Part shown: in pieces, positions 1 to 9,027 of the stretch
How positions within the stretch are numbered: the stretch's first letter is position 1
Layout of the letters: each line of letters opens with the position of its first letter
Assembly: GCA_910574995.1 (NCBI GenBank)
Contig: CAJTCS010000005.1
Coordinates: 1 to 64,000, forward strand
Source: Oscillospiraceae bacterium
GTDB lineage: Bacteria; Bacillota; Clostridia; Oscillospirales; Acutalibacteraceae
Direction of reading: 5' to 3'
Length of the DNA stretch: 64,000 bases
Notes under the pieces: model-generated
The model's input: the letters and a program-made list of their open reading frames with translations, nothing else
The model's database searches: none
Told to the model about the DNA's origin: nothing
Program-made: the position numbers and the translations under genes

Positions 1-1566
1 CTCTTCGGCAACGTCGGTGTCGCGGATGGTGGACTCGGCGTCCTGGATGTTCTCGGCCATGACGCTCAGGTTGTTGGCGGTGTGCTCCAAACGGTTCTGG
101 GTTGCGCCCAGGTCGCCGCGCACGCCGGAAACATAGTTGATAGCGTCTTTAATGGTCTGGATAGCGGCGGAAGCACCGGAGGGGTTGCTAATGTCCACGC
201 TGTCAATGCCCAGCGCGCTGGTGTGCATATCGCCGATGACCACAGACAGCTGGTTGTAGCTGTCGCTGGTGTCGCCAATCTGCAGGGTCAGGCCGCCGCT
301 GCTGCCCAGGCTGCCGTTCTTGCCCCAGGTGACAAACGTGGTGGCGTCTTCACCGTCGGCATTCCAATCAGCGTCCTGAGCGGCGGAAGTGCCAACCATG
401 TTGTTCTTGTAAGGCCGGGCTTTGCCGTCAGCGCCGAACTTTTCGGTCAGATGGATGGTGCCATCATTGTTCTGCGTGGTCACCTTGAACCAGCTGTTGT
501 TTGCGGCAGCCTTGGACAGGGCGCGGCCAGCTTCCTTAACCAAGTCAGCGTCGCCGTCTTTCATATGTTTCAGGTCGATCACATTGCCGCCCTTGTACTT
601 GCTGTCCGCTCCCACAGCAAAGGTGTAGACGTCATTGCCGATCTTAATCTGGTTGCCGTCCTTTACCATCTCGTCTGTCAGGGTAAAGGTTGCGGAAGCA
701 AACTTCGAGTCTTCCTTGGCAATAGCGGCCTGTTCCACTTTGACAGCGCCGGAAACCGCGTTGTTTTCTGTGGCGTTTGCGCCTGTTTTGTTAACTGTAA
801 CGGACATGTTCTCGTCGAACTTGGTGGTGGGCACGCTCTTCATGGACAAAGTGATCTTGCCGTCGCCCTTTGTGACCTCGAACTTCACACCACCGATAGA
901 GACAGTCGCGGCAGCAATGGAGAACTTCGCTCCAGCCGCCACACCGTTGGCAGAAACGTTGGCCGTTGCAACGGTCACGTTGCCAATTACAATAGAGAAG
1001 CTAGCCGCAGCAGAGCCCGCGCTGCCAGACCACTTGGAAATATCAACGCTGTAAACGCCCTTTTGGCCTTCGCCGTTGCCGTTCACAGCGTCTGTATCCG
1101 CCGTCAGCGTAACAGCAGTGCCCGCGGTGGTAGTGGAGGCGCCCTGGGTGCCGTCCAGCAGCTTGATACCGTTGAAGTTGGCGGAGTCGGCAATACGGTT
1201 GATTTCAGACTTAAGCTGGTCCACTTCCTTCTGGAGGTTCAGGCGGTCCACTTCGTTGTCATAGGTGCCGTTGGCGGACTGGGTGGCCAGGTAGTCCATG
1301 CGGTTGAGCATGTCCTGGATCTCCTGCATGGCGCCTTCAGCGGTCTTTACCAGAGAAATGCCGTCCTTAACGTTCTTCTGGGCGGCGTTCAGGCCGGTGA
1401 TCTGGGCGCGCATCTTCTCAGAAATAGCCAGGCCGGCGGCGTCGTCGCCGGCGCGGTTGATCTTGTAGCCAGAGGACAGCTTCTCCAGGTTCTTCGCCAA
1501 AGCGGAGGTGTTGGTGTTGTAGTTGCGATAAGCGTTCATCGCCAGGATGTTGTGTTGGATACGCAT
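1..1566 (-). CDS. hag: flagellin, 3' end outside window
   Basis: Structural subunit of the flagellar filament. Translation from the ATG at 1566 gives 522 residues that reach the window edge without a stop. The start (MRIQHNILAMNAYRNY) and the D0/D1 block (LEKLSSGYKINRAGDDAAGL, then SEKMRAQI) are diagnostic of bacterial flagellin. The middle, about residues 170-430, is a long variable, surface-exposed D2/D3-like part. The end in view returns to the conserved C-terminal coiled region (RDTDVAEE). An AAGGAG ribosome site lies 9 bases before the start. The gene directly follows csrA on the same strand, the usual Gram-positive arrangement for CsrA control of flagellin translation. A 601-codon open frame on the opposite strand is a shadow of this GC-rich gene. 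Confidence 0.97.
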   Translation of the reverse strand, partial: MRIQHNILAMNAYRNYNTNTSALAKNLEKLSSGYKINRAGDDAAGLAISEKMRAQITGLNAAQKNVKDGISLVKTAEGAMQEIQDMLNRMDYLATQSANGTYDNEVDRLNLQKEVDQLKSEINRIADSANFNGIKLLDGTQGASTTTAGTAVTLTADTDAVNGNGEGQKGVYSVDISKWSGSAGSAAASFSIVIGNVTVATANVSANGVAAGAKFSIAAATVSIGGVKFEVTKGDGKITLSMKSVPTTKFDENMSVTVNKTGANATENNAVSGAVKVEQAAIAKEDSKFASATFTLTDEMVKDGNQIKIGNDVYTFAVGADSKYKGGNVIDLKHMKDGDADLVKEAGRALSKAAANNSWFKVTTQNNDGTIHLTEKFGADGKARPYKNNMVGTSAAQDADWNADGEDATTFVTWGKNGSLGSSGGLTLQIGDTSDSYNQLSVVIGDMHTSALGIDSVDISNPSGASAAIQTIKDAINYVSGVRGDLGATQNRLEHTANNLSVMAENIQDAESTIRDTDVAEE

Positions 1567-1711
1567 AATTTTTTCTCCTTAAAATTATTTTTTGCGTTTC
1601 GGAATGTAACCCACGTTCATCGTGGGGTTTGCGCTGATTGGTCAAACTGGCCAAGTTTTCCCGCCCAGCACTGTATATTTCAACTGATTCCGGAATCAGC
1701 AGAAATCAAAT
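1567..1711 (-). promoter_or_regulatory. flagellin leader with two hairpins and a GGA-bearing ribosome site
   Basis: The 145 bases between csrA and the flagellin gene contain a perfect 16-base palindrome (CTGATTCCGGAATCAG, 1684-1699) and a 6-bp hairpin (1610-1626). The ribosome site AAGGAG carries the GGA core that CsrA binds, and a second GGA lies near the tip of the palindrome. Two GGA sites about 115 bases apart fit the known CsrA mode of blocking Hag translation. No sigma-D (flagellar) promoter was recognised, so the flagellin gene may be read through from csrA. The CsrA link is inference from the family. Confidence 0.5.
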
Positions 1712-1939
1712 TTATCGTTTTGTGTTGCGCCGCAGTTCCGACGCGCGTTTATAGTTTTCATCGTGCAGCACATCCGGGCGGCTCCCCGTCTGCTCAAACA
1801 GCTTGCCCCGCAGGATGGGCAAATCCCGCGGCGCGTCTATGGCGACCTCGATGGAGTTGCCCCGGTCTTGAAAGACCTGCACCGTGATGTCTTTGCCGAT
1901 GGTGAAATATTCACCAGGTTTTAATCGTAAAGATAACAT
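1712..1939 (-). CDS. csrA: carbon storage regulator CsrA
   Basis: Small dimeric RNA-binding protein that represses translation by binding GGA motifs over ribosome sites; in motile Firmicutes it acts on flagellin mRNA and is antagonised by FliW. The 75-residue product starts MLSLRLKPGE, carries the IDAP motif and has Arg44, the key RNA-contact residue. An upstream in-frame ATG at 1957 would add six residues, but AAGGAG sits 6 bases before the ATG at 1939, so that start is used. The gene precedes flagellin by 145 bases. No fliW is in the window; it may lie beyond the left edge. Confidence 0.95.
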   Translation of the reverse strand: MLSLRLKPGEYFTIGKDITVQVFQDRGNSIEVAIDAPRDLPILRGKLFEQTGSRPDVLHDENYKRASELRRNTKR

Positions 1940-1962
1940 GTTGGGCTCCTTCCCCATTTCAT

Positions 1963-2550
1963 TTAATCGCGAACCTCCGCGCTTTCCACCCGCCGTACCG
2001 CATCATAAAAGGTAGACGCCGCCATACCGCAGCGTTCCGCCGCTTCTTTCATTTTCAGCTTGTGGCTTCTCCACAGCAGGCGGGATTCCTCAAAATTGGC
2101 TGGCAAAGGCTTTCGGTGGCATATACTGGTAGGATCCCCCATCCGCCTCACCGCATCGTAAAAAGTCGTTTCCGGCATGCCGCATAGCTTTGCGGCGTCT
2201 TTCAATTTCAGTTCGCGGCTAAGCCATAATTGCCGCGCCTCTTCAAAATTGTCAGGCAAGGGTTTCGATTTCCTTCCAAAACTCACGCCCTTTGCCCTCG
2301 CCTTGGCAATGCCCTCTGCCTGCTTTTTCCGGCGCTCTTCCTGGATCGCCTGTTTTGTAGCAGAGAGGAAAAGCTCTGAAACAAACGCGCTCAGCAGTTC
2401 CTGGCTGTTGGCAGGGGCATGCTCGTTTAAGCCGCTTACAATTTCCGCAGCCAGGTCATGAAGGCGCCGCCGAAGCTTCTCCTCCATCTCCTCTTCCGGA
2501 ACCGGACGGCTTCCCATGCCTCCAAACAAGTCTACAGTAAGATTAGACAA
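1963..2550 (-). CDS. resolvase-like DNA-binding protein with two C-terminal HTH units, no catalytic domain
   Basis: The 195-residue protein resembles the C-terminal half of a small serine recombinase. After a charged N-terminus it has an E-helix-like stretch (residues 50-85, KQAEGIAKARAKGVSFGR) and then two copies of the Hin-type DNA-binding unit (about 92-135 and 147-188), each PLPxNFEExRxLW followed by AAKLCGMPxTTFYDAVRR-type helices. The catalytic domain with the active serine is absent. The neighbouring recombinase has one such unit, so this looks like a paralogue that lost catalysis and duplicated its DNA-binding domain, plausibly a regulator. The TTG start at 2550 with a G-rich site ahead is the longest choice; internal ATGs are possible. 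It lies 23 bases upstream of csrA, so the two may be co-transcribed. Confidence 0.75.
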   Translation of the reverse strand: MSNLTVDLFGGMGSRPVPEEEMEEKLRRRLHDLAAEIVSGLNEHAPANSQELLSAFVSELFLSATKQAIQEERRKKQAEGIAKARAKGVSFGRKSKPLPDNFEEARQLWLSRELKLKDAAKLCGMPETTFYDAVRRMGDPTSICHRKPLPANFEESRLLWRSHKLKMKEAAERCGMAASTFYDAVRRVESAEVRD

Positions 2551-2678
2551 GCGCCATCCCCCCCTGGAATACGCAAATTTACGGGTTTGCGAAGCAAAGA
2601 TTTTTTCGGGTTTGACCTTATCTTTTTTGCAAACGAACCGATATCTAGTGTGTAAGGCTCAAAACAAGACACAAAAGC

Positions 2679-2712
2679 AGCACATCGGTTATCCGTAGGT
2701 TTCCGAAGTGCT
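2679..2712. terminator. hairpin terminator between the two recombinase-type genes
   Basis: A 10-bp stem with one mismatch (AGCACATCGG / CCGAAGTGCT) is followed on the plus strand by a T-rich tail and on the minus strand by a weak T run. It lies just after the stop of the recombinase gene on the minus strand. Confidence 0.5.
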
Positions 2713-2716
2713 CTTT

Positions 2717-3615
<899 letters not shown>

Positions 3616-3654
3616 AAAAACACCGCTTCGGCTTTTAAAGGAAGCGGTGTTTTT
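3616..3654. terminator. strong bidirectional terminator
   Basis: A perfect 14-bp stem (AAAAACACCGCTTC and its complement) with an 11-base loop and T runs on both strands. It insulates the recombinase/flagellin block from the ATP-grasp gene. Confidence 0.85.
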
Positions 3655-3843
3655 ATATTTGGTTGTTGTTCCACTGCTGTATACCCCTTTAGTAAGCATC
3701 CCACCCCCTCCGGCCTTTACAGGGCCATACCCTCTTTGCCTTATTTATGCATGGAAGCCTACGCCCAACATTTCGGGCCCCGTAACTTTTTAAAACCCCG
3801 GAGAAAACCCGGATAAGCAAAAGGATATCTGTTATAGTTAACG

Positions 3844-3923
3844 CGGTTCAAAAGAGGTATACTGCTTTTGAACCGGGCGGCAAAGCCGCCCAGCGTGGAA
3901 ATCGGCAGATACCGATTTCCACG
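3844..3923. repeat. three back-to-back perfect hairpins
   Basis: Three perfect stem-loops follow each other: 3844-3875 (11 bp, loop 10), 3876-3890 (GGCGGC AAA GCCGCC) and 3894-3923 (12 bp, loop 6). They lie in the 3' region of the ATP-grasp gene, which ends at 3978 on the minus strand, within a 320-base gap. None has a clear T tail, so simple termination does not explain them. Confidence 0.6.
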
Positions 3924-3977
3924 TGCGTTTACCATAGTACCCCCGGGGGAAGGCAAGGCCAACCGCCTTTTCTGCTT

Positions 3978-5003
3978 TTATAACTCTGGCAGCAGCTGCT
4001 GGTAGGTGGGCCAAAGGCCGATCCGGTCGGGGGTATGCTCTGGCTGCTGCCAGAAGTCGTAGCCGGGGTAATCGTTCCCCTCTACGATGGCTGGGCCCTG
4101 CGGCGTGATGCACACATCCCAGCCTAAGTAGCGCATGCGGGGCTCTACCAGGGCGGCCTTCTTGCACAGCTGAATGGCCTCCTGCACGTAGGGGATCTGG
4201 TAGCCCACCAATTCTATGCCTGTATCCGGATGATGGGTAAGGGTGGAAAGGTCGGCCCGGTGGGCTACGCCGCAAATGCGCCCGGTGCGCCTGTCCAGGG
4301 GGCAGAACAGCCCGCCGTTCTCCAGGTTATCCACCACCTTGCCCCCGGCCCCCATTTTGACCACCGCGTACACACAGTGGGCTTTCCAGGCCCCAGGCCC
4401 GCCTATCAGTAAGGTGACGATGCGCAGGGTGTTGGCGCTGTGGGGATATAGGCGCTTCATGTCCGGGTGCTGGGTAAGTTCCCCCTCCACCACGCCCAGG
4501 CGTTTTTTCTGCAGGTATAACAGCAGGTCTGCTGGGCCGGAAAAATCGGAGACCCGCAGGCGCTCGACCCCCTTGCCGCTCTCCCCTACGTCCGGCTTGG
4601 CGAAAACCGTGGCCTTGCCTTGCAGGAACCGGCCCAGCTTTTCCCTGTCGGTCTGGGATACGATCTGGAAATCCCGGCCCAAGTACTTCTGGAACAGAGG
4701 GTAAAACAAGGTTTTCCTGTCAAAAAGATCCGCAGCGCGGGGGTCGTTCACCAAGGTGACCAGGCGCTTGTTTTTCAGGCGGGTGACATAGGTGCCCCGC
4801 TGGGCCTTGCCCAGCTCGTAAAAATGGAACATGACATAATCATGGTAGCCGGCCCCATAACGGGCAGCGCACCACAGCATATCCAAAAATAACCGGGGCC
4901 TGCTCCAATCGCAGTGCTGCCGGGCGATGTCGATAGAGCTTTTCAAAGCCCTTGGCCGCACGCCGGAGAGCACCCGGGCAACGTACGAAAGCTTTACTTT
5001 CAC
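3978..5003 (-). CDS. ATP-grasp protein of the sugar-transfer-associated type
   Basis: A 341-residue ATP-grasp enzyme that would join a carboxylate to an amine or other nucleophile using ATP; members of this type (Pfam ATPgrasp_ST) often lie near polysaccharide genes. Visible signs are the ATP-binding lysine/glycine region VFAKPDVGESGKGVERL (about 160-176), the substrate-side SANTLRIVTL (about 207-216) and the metal-binding end GWDV-x8-IVEGNDYPG (about 309-325). The substrate cannot be told from sequence. It stands alone between two terminators. The GTG/ATG choice is settled by an AAGGAGGA site a few bases before the start at 5003. Two TGTAAGAA repeats lie about 190 bases upstream. Confidence 0.82.
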   Translation of the reverse strand: MKVKLSYVARVLSGVRPRALKSSIDIARQHCDWSRPRLFLDMLWCAARYGAGYHDYVMFHFYELGKAQRGTYVTRLKNKRLVTLVNDPRAADLFDRKTLFYPLFQKYLGRDFQIVSQTDREKLGRFLQGKATVFAKPDVGESGKGVERLRVSDFSGPADLLLYLQKKRLGVVEGELTQHPDMKRLYPHSANTLRIVTLLIGGPGAWKAHCVYAVVKMGAGGKVVDNLENGGLFCPLDRRTGRICGVAHRADLSTLTHHPDTGIELVGYQIPYVQEAIQLCKKAALVEPRMRYLGWDVCITPQGPAIVEGNDYPGYDFWQQPEHTPDRIGLWPTYQQLLPEL

Positions 5004-5296
5004 GCTGCGTCCTCCTTCTTAAAATAAAATCTATGGGAAACCGCCAGGACGGCCGCCGCCAGGGTAGCTTTTCTGGTGTTTGCCGAAGCGACAGCAGTAC
5101 CAGCGCCTTACTAGCTAGCAAGTCAAGTGGGTTTTTGTCTTCTTACATTAGACACCACTTTAACGGGAAAGGCAACGGCATGGGGCGATTTGTAAGAAAC
5201 CTGTAAGAAAACCATGAACGGATTCCAGAAAAAGGCAAAAATTGTCATTGTACGGCGCACATTCCACGGGAAAAGGGCAAAGCCCCAAAGAAACAG
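5004..5296. other. intergenic region carrying an 11-bp-phased direct repeat
   Basis: No gene seen. TGTAAGAA occurs at 5191-5198 and 5202-5209, 11 bases apart (one helical turn). This is the layout bound by OmpR/PhoP-type response regulators. A possible minus-strand -35 (TTGACT) lies between it and the ATP-grasp gene, with no good -10. Confidence 0.35.
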
Positions 5297-5333
5297 CAAA
5301 ACGCCCGGGCCCCTGAAGAGGGGGCCGGGCGTT
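5297..5333 (-). terminator. rnpB terminator
   Basis: GC-rich stem (AACGCCCGG…, minus strand) closing on GGGCGTTTT, immediately after the 3' end of the RNase P RNA. Confidence 0.75.
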
Positions 5334-5340
5334 CCTGTGC

Positions 5341-5693
5341 GACCAGGCCTGTAAGCCGGGTTCTGTCTTAGGCAGTCATCTATCTTGGCCTGCCGTTGCC
5401 GGCAGGCTCACGCCACCTCCATGGGACGCGCGGGGCTGCGCCGCAGCTTTTGCTGCTGTCCCTCCACGGTGTTGCTTCGGATAGGGTTTACAGGGCCGTG
5501 CGGTCTCCCGCACGCCGGTGAGCTCTTACCTCGCCTTTCCACCCTTACCGGGGAGACCCCGGCGGTATATCTCTGTTGCACTTTCCCTGGGGTCGCCCCC
5601 GGCGGCCGTTAGCCGTTATCCTTGCCCCTTGAAGCCCGGACTTTCCTCAGACGGGGGCTTTCGCCCCGCGCCCGCAACTGCCCGGCCTGGTCA
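5341..5693 (-). ncRNA. rnpB: RNase P RNA, bacterial type A
   Basis: Catalytic RNA that trims the 5' leader of tRNA precursors. Read on the minus strand, the 5' end GACCAGGCC (5684-5692) pairs with the 3' end GGCCTGGTC to form P1. The conserved GAGGAAAGTCCGGGC block follows about 50 bases later, and the gene ends with AGAACCCGGCTTACAGG, the universal 3' CR-V/P4 region. The length of about 353 bases is typical. Ends are set by the P1 helix. Several open frames across it are artefacts. Confidence 0.95.
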
Positions 5694-5738
5694 CATATCC
5701 CAAATTGTACCGGAAGCGCGTTTTTTTGTCAAGGCGCT

Positions 5739-7199
5739 TCAGTAAGACTTCTCCGACAGCAGGCGGTTCTTTTCCTCCCACAAGGGCTGGGACAGGTCTA
5801 CATAATAGGTATGGGGGTTCTCAAAACGGGTAACCTCCTCCCACAGGGTGTCCACCTGTGCCAGGCAATAGGCCTTGATGGCCTTCAAGGCCCGGGGGGT
5901 ATAGGTGCACTGGCCGCCCTTGAAGACCTGGGTCATCAAAGAGACGGCGTAGAAGCTGTCCAAGGTTTTGCGTTTCCAGGTATGGTTGGGGTCGAAGATG
6001 GTATAGGGCTTCGTGTCGTCGATGATCTCGTCGTGGAGGGTAACCACGTCGGCAATGGCCTTGTCGGTCTCCTTGTCGAAAAGGCGCCATACATTTTTGA
6101 AACAGGGCGTGGTGATCTTGGCCACGTTCTCGCTGATCTTGATCTTAGGGGTGACAGACCCATCCGGGTTCTCCACAGCCACCAGTTTGTACACACCGCC
6201 GAAGACGGGTTCGGAGGAGGAGGTGATCAGGCGCTCGCCCACGCCAAAGGAATCTACCCGGGCGCCCTGCATCAGCATATCCCGGATGATATATTCATCC
6301 AAGGAGTTAGAGGCGCAGATGGGGCAATCCTCAAAGCCGGCGTCATCCAGAAGCTTGCGGGCCTTGCGGGAAAGGTAGGTAATGTCGCCGCTGTCGATAC
6401 GGATGCCCGCCGGGCGGAAGCCCTGGGGGACCAGCACCTCGTTAAAGACCTTGATAGCGTTGGGCACGCCGGATTTCAGCACGTTGTAGGTATCCACCAG
6501 GAGGACGCAATTCTGGGGATAAGCCTGGGCGTAAGCCTTGAATGCCTCATATTCGCTGTCGAACAGCTGCACCCAGCTGTGCGCCATGGTGCCCAGGGCA
6601 GGCACGCCGAACATCTGGTCGCTAATCGTACAGGCCGTGCCGGCACAGCCGCCAATAAAAGCGGCCCTGGCCCCGTATACCGCGCCGTCGAAGCCTTGGG
6701 CCCGGCGTGAGCCGAACTCCATCACAGCCCGGCCCTGGGCCGCCCGCACGATGCGGTTGGTCTTGGTGGCGATGAGGCTTTGGTGGTTGATGCACAAAAG
6801 CACCATGGTCTCTACAAACTGGGCCTGGATGGCCGGGCCCCGCACGGTAACGATGGGCTCGCCGGGGAAGATAGGGGTGCCCTCGGGCACAGCCCACACG
6901 TCGCATTGGAAGCGGAAGCCCTTTAGGTAGTCTAAAAACTCTTGGCAGAAGATGTGCTTCCCGGCCAGATAGTCGATATCCTCCTGGGAGAAGCTGAGGT
7001 TTTTCAGGTAATCCACCAGCTGCTCGACCCCGGCCATGATGGCAAAGCCGCCGTTGTCGGGGACCTTGCGGAAGAACATATCGAAGTAACAAACGGTATC
7101 CTCGAAGCCGTTCTGGAAATAGCCGTTTGCCATGGTCAGCTCGTAGAAATCGGTCAACATGGTCAGGTTGCATTCTTTATCATAAAACGTTTTGCTCAT
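5739..7199 (-). CDS. pncB: nicotinate phosphoribosyltransferase
   Basis: Salvage enzyme of NAD synthesis: nicotinate + PRPP (+ ATP) to nicotinate mononucleotide. The 486-residue product has family landmarks: LTDFYELTMANGY near the N-terminus, FGSRRAQG (about 170), the GGCAGTACT loop (about 190), GTMAHSWVQ (about 213, the phosphohistidine region), IRIDSGD (about 280) and FGVGERLITS (about 330). An upstream start at 7244 is possible, but the MSKTFYDKE start at 7199 follows an AGGAAGG site and matches family N-termini. A TATAAT with extended TG lies at 7304-7309. The gene sits directly upstream of rnpB on the same strand, 45 bases apart. Confidence 0.95.
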   Translation of the reverse strand: MSKTFYDKECNLTMLTDFYELTMANGYFQNGFEDTVCYFDMFFRKVPDNGGFAIMAGVEQLVDYLKNLSFSQEDIDYLAGKHIFCQEFLDYLKGFRFQCDVWAVPEGTPIFPGEPIVTVRGPAIQAQFVETMVLLCINHQSLIATKTNRIVRAAQGRAVMEFGSRRAQGFDGAVYGARAAFIGGCAGTACTISDQMFGVPALGTMAHSWVQLFDSEYEAFKAYAQAYPQNCVLLVDTYNVLKSGVPNAIKVFNEVLVPQGFRPAGIRIDSGDITYLSRKARKLLDDAGFEDCPICASNSLDEYIIRDMLMQGARVDSFGVGERLITSSSEPVFGGVYKLVAVENPDGSVTPKIKISENVAKITTPCFKNVWRLFDKETDKAIADVVTLHDEIIDDTKPYTIFDPNHTWKRKTLDSFYAVSLMTQVFKGGQCTYTPRALKAIKAYCLAQVDTLWEEVTRFENPHTYYVDLSQPLWEEKNRLLSEKSY

Positions 7200-7303
7200 G
7201 GCGGGATAGCGCCTTCCTTTCCTGGGCTGGCGGGCGTTTGCCAAACGTGCTGGCCCGTCAGCCGCACAACAGAGCTCCAGCGCCTGCGCTGGCTTTCAAG
7301 GCT

Positions 7304-7332
7304 ATTATACCAGCTTTTATGGAAAAGTACAG
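7304..7332 (-). promoter_or_regulatory. pncB promoter
   Basis: Minus strand: weak -35 CTGTAC (7327-7332), 17-base spacer, TATAAT (7304-7309) preceded by TG one base away (extended -10). About 105 bases ahead of pncB. Confidence 0.55.
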
Positions 7333-7433
7333 AAGATTTTTCGTTTCTATGTAAGTCTGTAAAAAGTTACGGGCAGGGGAGGAAACAAACTGTACAACAT
7401 GAAAATTTTTCCTCCATTATTCTTTAAAGTAGA

Positions 7434-7467
7434 TTGATTTCCCCTCCCCCGCCCACTATAATAGTGG
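7434..7467 (+). promoter_or_regulatory. promoter with a palindromic operator over the -10
   Basis: TTGATT (7434-7439), 17-base spacer, TATAAT (7457-7462). The perfect palindrome CCACTATAATAGTGG (7453-7467) covers the -10, so a bound dimer would block RNA polymerase. The XRE regulator encoded 36 bases downstream is the obvious candidate for autorepression. Confidence 0.65.
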
Positions 7468-7502
7468 TAGCAACTCCATTTTTTGAGAAAGAGGGTATAG
7501 CT

Positions 7503-7754
7503 ATGAGATTGCGCAGCCAGCCCTTGGGCTCGAAAAACCTGGTAGGCGCCAGGGTAGAGTCTGCCAGGAAAAGCCAAGGCATGAAGCAAAAAGAGCTTCT
7601 CGCCCAGCTGCAGGTACGCGGCGTAGACATGAACGCTTCCGGTTTATCCAAGCTGGAAGGGCAGCTGCGTTTCGTCACCGATGTGGAACTGCTGGCCCTT
7701 TCCGAGATCTTGAACGTCTCGGTGGACTGGCTGCTGACCGGCAGGGAAGGGTAG
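7503..7754 (+). CDS. XRE-family transcriptional regulator
   Basis: An 83-residue helix-turn-helix protein. The Cro/C1-type domain fills most of it (VGARVESARKSQGMKQKELLAQL… LSKLEGQLRFVTDVELLALSEILNVSVDWLLTG). The ATG at 7503 has a GAGGG site; an upstream in-frame start at 7434 would lie inside the promoter and is rejected. The palindrome over its own -10 suggests autoregulation. It is followed by its own terminator, so it is monocistronic. Confidence 0.85.
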   Translation: MRLRSQPLGSKNLVGARVESARKSQGMKQKELLAQLQVRGVDMNASGLSKLEGQLRFVTDVELLALSEILNVSVDWLLTGREG

Positions 7755-7790
7755 CAGCCTTGTCAAACGCAAACCAAACACGCAACTATG

Positions 7791-7825
7791 GAATGCCCCG
7801 GGCCCTGTGGCTTGGGGCATTTTTT
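7791..7825 (+). terminator. terminator after the XRE regulator
   Basis: GAATGCCCC and its complement form the stem, followed by TTTTTT. It lies between the regulator and the AI-2E-family gene. Confidence 0.8.
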
Positions 7826-7870
7826 CCTGCCCGCAGGGCATACTCTACCCTATACGGGAGGTGGGACGTT

Positions 7871-8968
7871 ATGCTGGAAAAAGGGGAGCTGAAGCGCCTG
7901 AAGCCCTTGCTGGTGTTCTTTTGCGTGTATACCGTTGTATTCATCCTGTGGGTGAAAACATTTTTCTACACGCTGCCCTTCTTGCTGGGGCTGCTGATAG
8001 CCGCGGCCATCCAGCCAGCGGTGGGGTTTTTACAGCGCCGGTTCCGGTGGAACCGGGCGGCAGCTTCCGCCACGGTGGCCGCCCTGGCGCTGGCGACCGC
8101 GGCGGCCGGGATTACGCTGCTGGCTGTATATGGCGTCCGAGAGGCCGTATCCTTCCTGGTAAAAGCCTCTTCCGGGGGATTCCCGGAATTTACGCCGCCG
8201 GTAAAGGCATTTTTTGCCCGGGCTGGGGAATTCCTTGGCGGGCTGGACATGGACTTCCTGCGGCGGAACCAGGAAGAGCTGATGAAGCTGCTGCAGAACA
8301 GCATGGACCTGGTGCTCACCTTCCTGCGCGCCTTGCTGGGCGTGGTAACGTCTTTGCCCACCGTGCTGGCCATGGCCTTAACGCTGGTGTTCGCCACCTT
8401 AAGCTTTTCCCGGGGCTTCCCGGGGCTGAAGGCCTGGGCCCGTCATGTCCTCAGCGACACGGCGGTCTTCCATGTGAAAAGCGGCATCGAGAGCTCCTCT
8501 GGCACAGGGCGGAAATACATGCTGTCGTACCTGCTGCTATATTTCATCACCTTTTGCGAGACCTGTGTGATCATGGCTGTGCTGGGGGCCCCCTACCCCT
8601 TGACCATCGGACTAATCACAGCGGCGGCAGACCTGCTGCCTGTGCTGGGGCCTGGCGCTGTGTTCACGCCCCTCATCCTTTACCAGGTGCTTATTGGCCA
8701 GTATGCCCGGGCGCTGGGGATGTTTGTCGGCTGGCTGCTGATTACCTGCATACGGCAGGTGGTAGAACCCAAGCTGGTAGCCTCTACAGCAAAAGTACAC
8801 CCTCTGGCCATGCTGGCGGCGGTGTACTTCTCGCTGGTAAGCGGCAGCCTTTGGCTGCTGTTCTATGTGATGGGCTTTTGCCTGTTATACGCGGTATTTA
8901 AAGAAACCGGGGCCCTGCCCCCCCTGCTGCCAGAGGACACGGGGAAAGAGGGGGAGCGCGTTACGTGA
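7871..8968 (+). CDS. AI-2E family (YtvI/UPF0118) membrane transporter
   Basis: A 365-residue polytopic membrane protein with about seven to eight hydrophobic segments: residues 10-50, 57-80, a soluble central part about 95-150, then 155-175, 205-235, 240-265, 270-300 and 310-345. The conserved motif GxxTAAADLLPVLGPGAVFTP (about 245-265) and the following QVVEPKLVAS (about 297-306) identify the family. Members export signalling molecules or solutes; YtvI-type members in spore formers are of unclear substrate. The longer frame from 7760 crosses a terminator, so the ATG at 7871 with an AGGTGG site is chosen. Confidence 0.9.
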   Translation: MLEKGELKRLKPLLVFFCVYTVVFILWVKTFFYTLPFLLGLLIAAAIQPAVGFLQRRFRWNRAAASATVAALALATAAAGITLLAVYGVREAVSFLVKASSGGFPEFTPPVKAFFARAGEFLGGLDMDFLRRNQEELMKLLQNSMDLVLTFLRALLGVVTSLPTVLAMALTLVFATLSFSRGFPGLKAWARHVLSDTAVFHVKSGIESSSGTGRKYMLSYLLLYFITFCETCVIMAVLGAPYPLTIGLITAAADLLPVLGPGAVFTPLILYQVLIGQYARALGMFVGWLLITCIRQVVEPKLVASTAKVHPLAMLAAVYFSLVSGSLWLLFYVMGFCLLYAVFKETGALPPLLPEDTGKEGERVT

Positions 8969-8992
8969 CGGCGTTTTTGCCTCTGCCCCTTG

Positions 8993-9027
8993 AAACCCCG
9001 CGGCCTTTGAAAGGGCCGGCGGGGCTT
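8993..9027. terminator. terminator between convergent genes
   Basis: Hairpin CCCCGC-GGCC-TTTGAAA-GGGCC-GGCGGGG at the meeting point of the plus-strand permease and the minus-strand ATPase. It overlaps the ATPase stop codon. Confidence 0.55.

Noticed and set aside
82-1887. 601-codon open frame on the plus strand
   Set aside because: It lies antisense to flagellin and csrA; the low-complexity Val/Ala/Gly/His composition is typical of a GC-rich shadow and it has no ribosome site.
5622-6710. 362-codon frame antisense to pncB
   Set aside because: It overlaps rnpB and pncB on the other strand, and has no family features or start signal.
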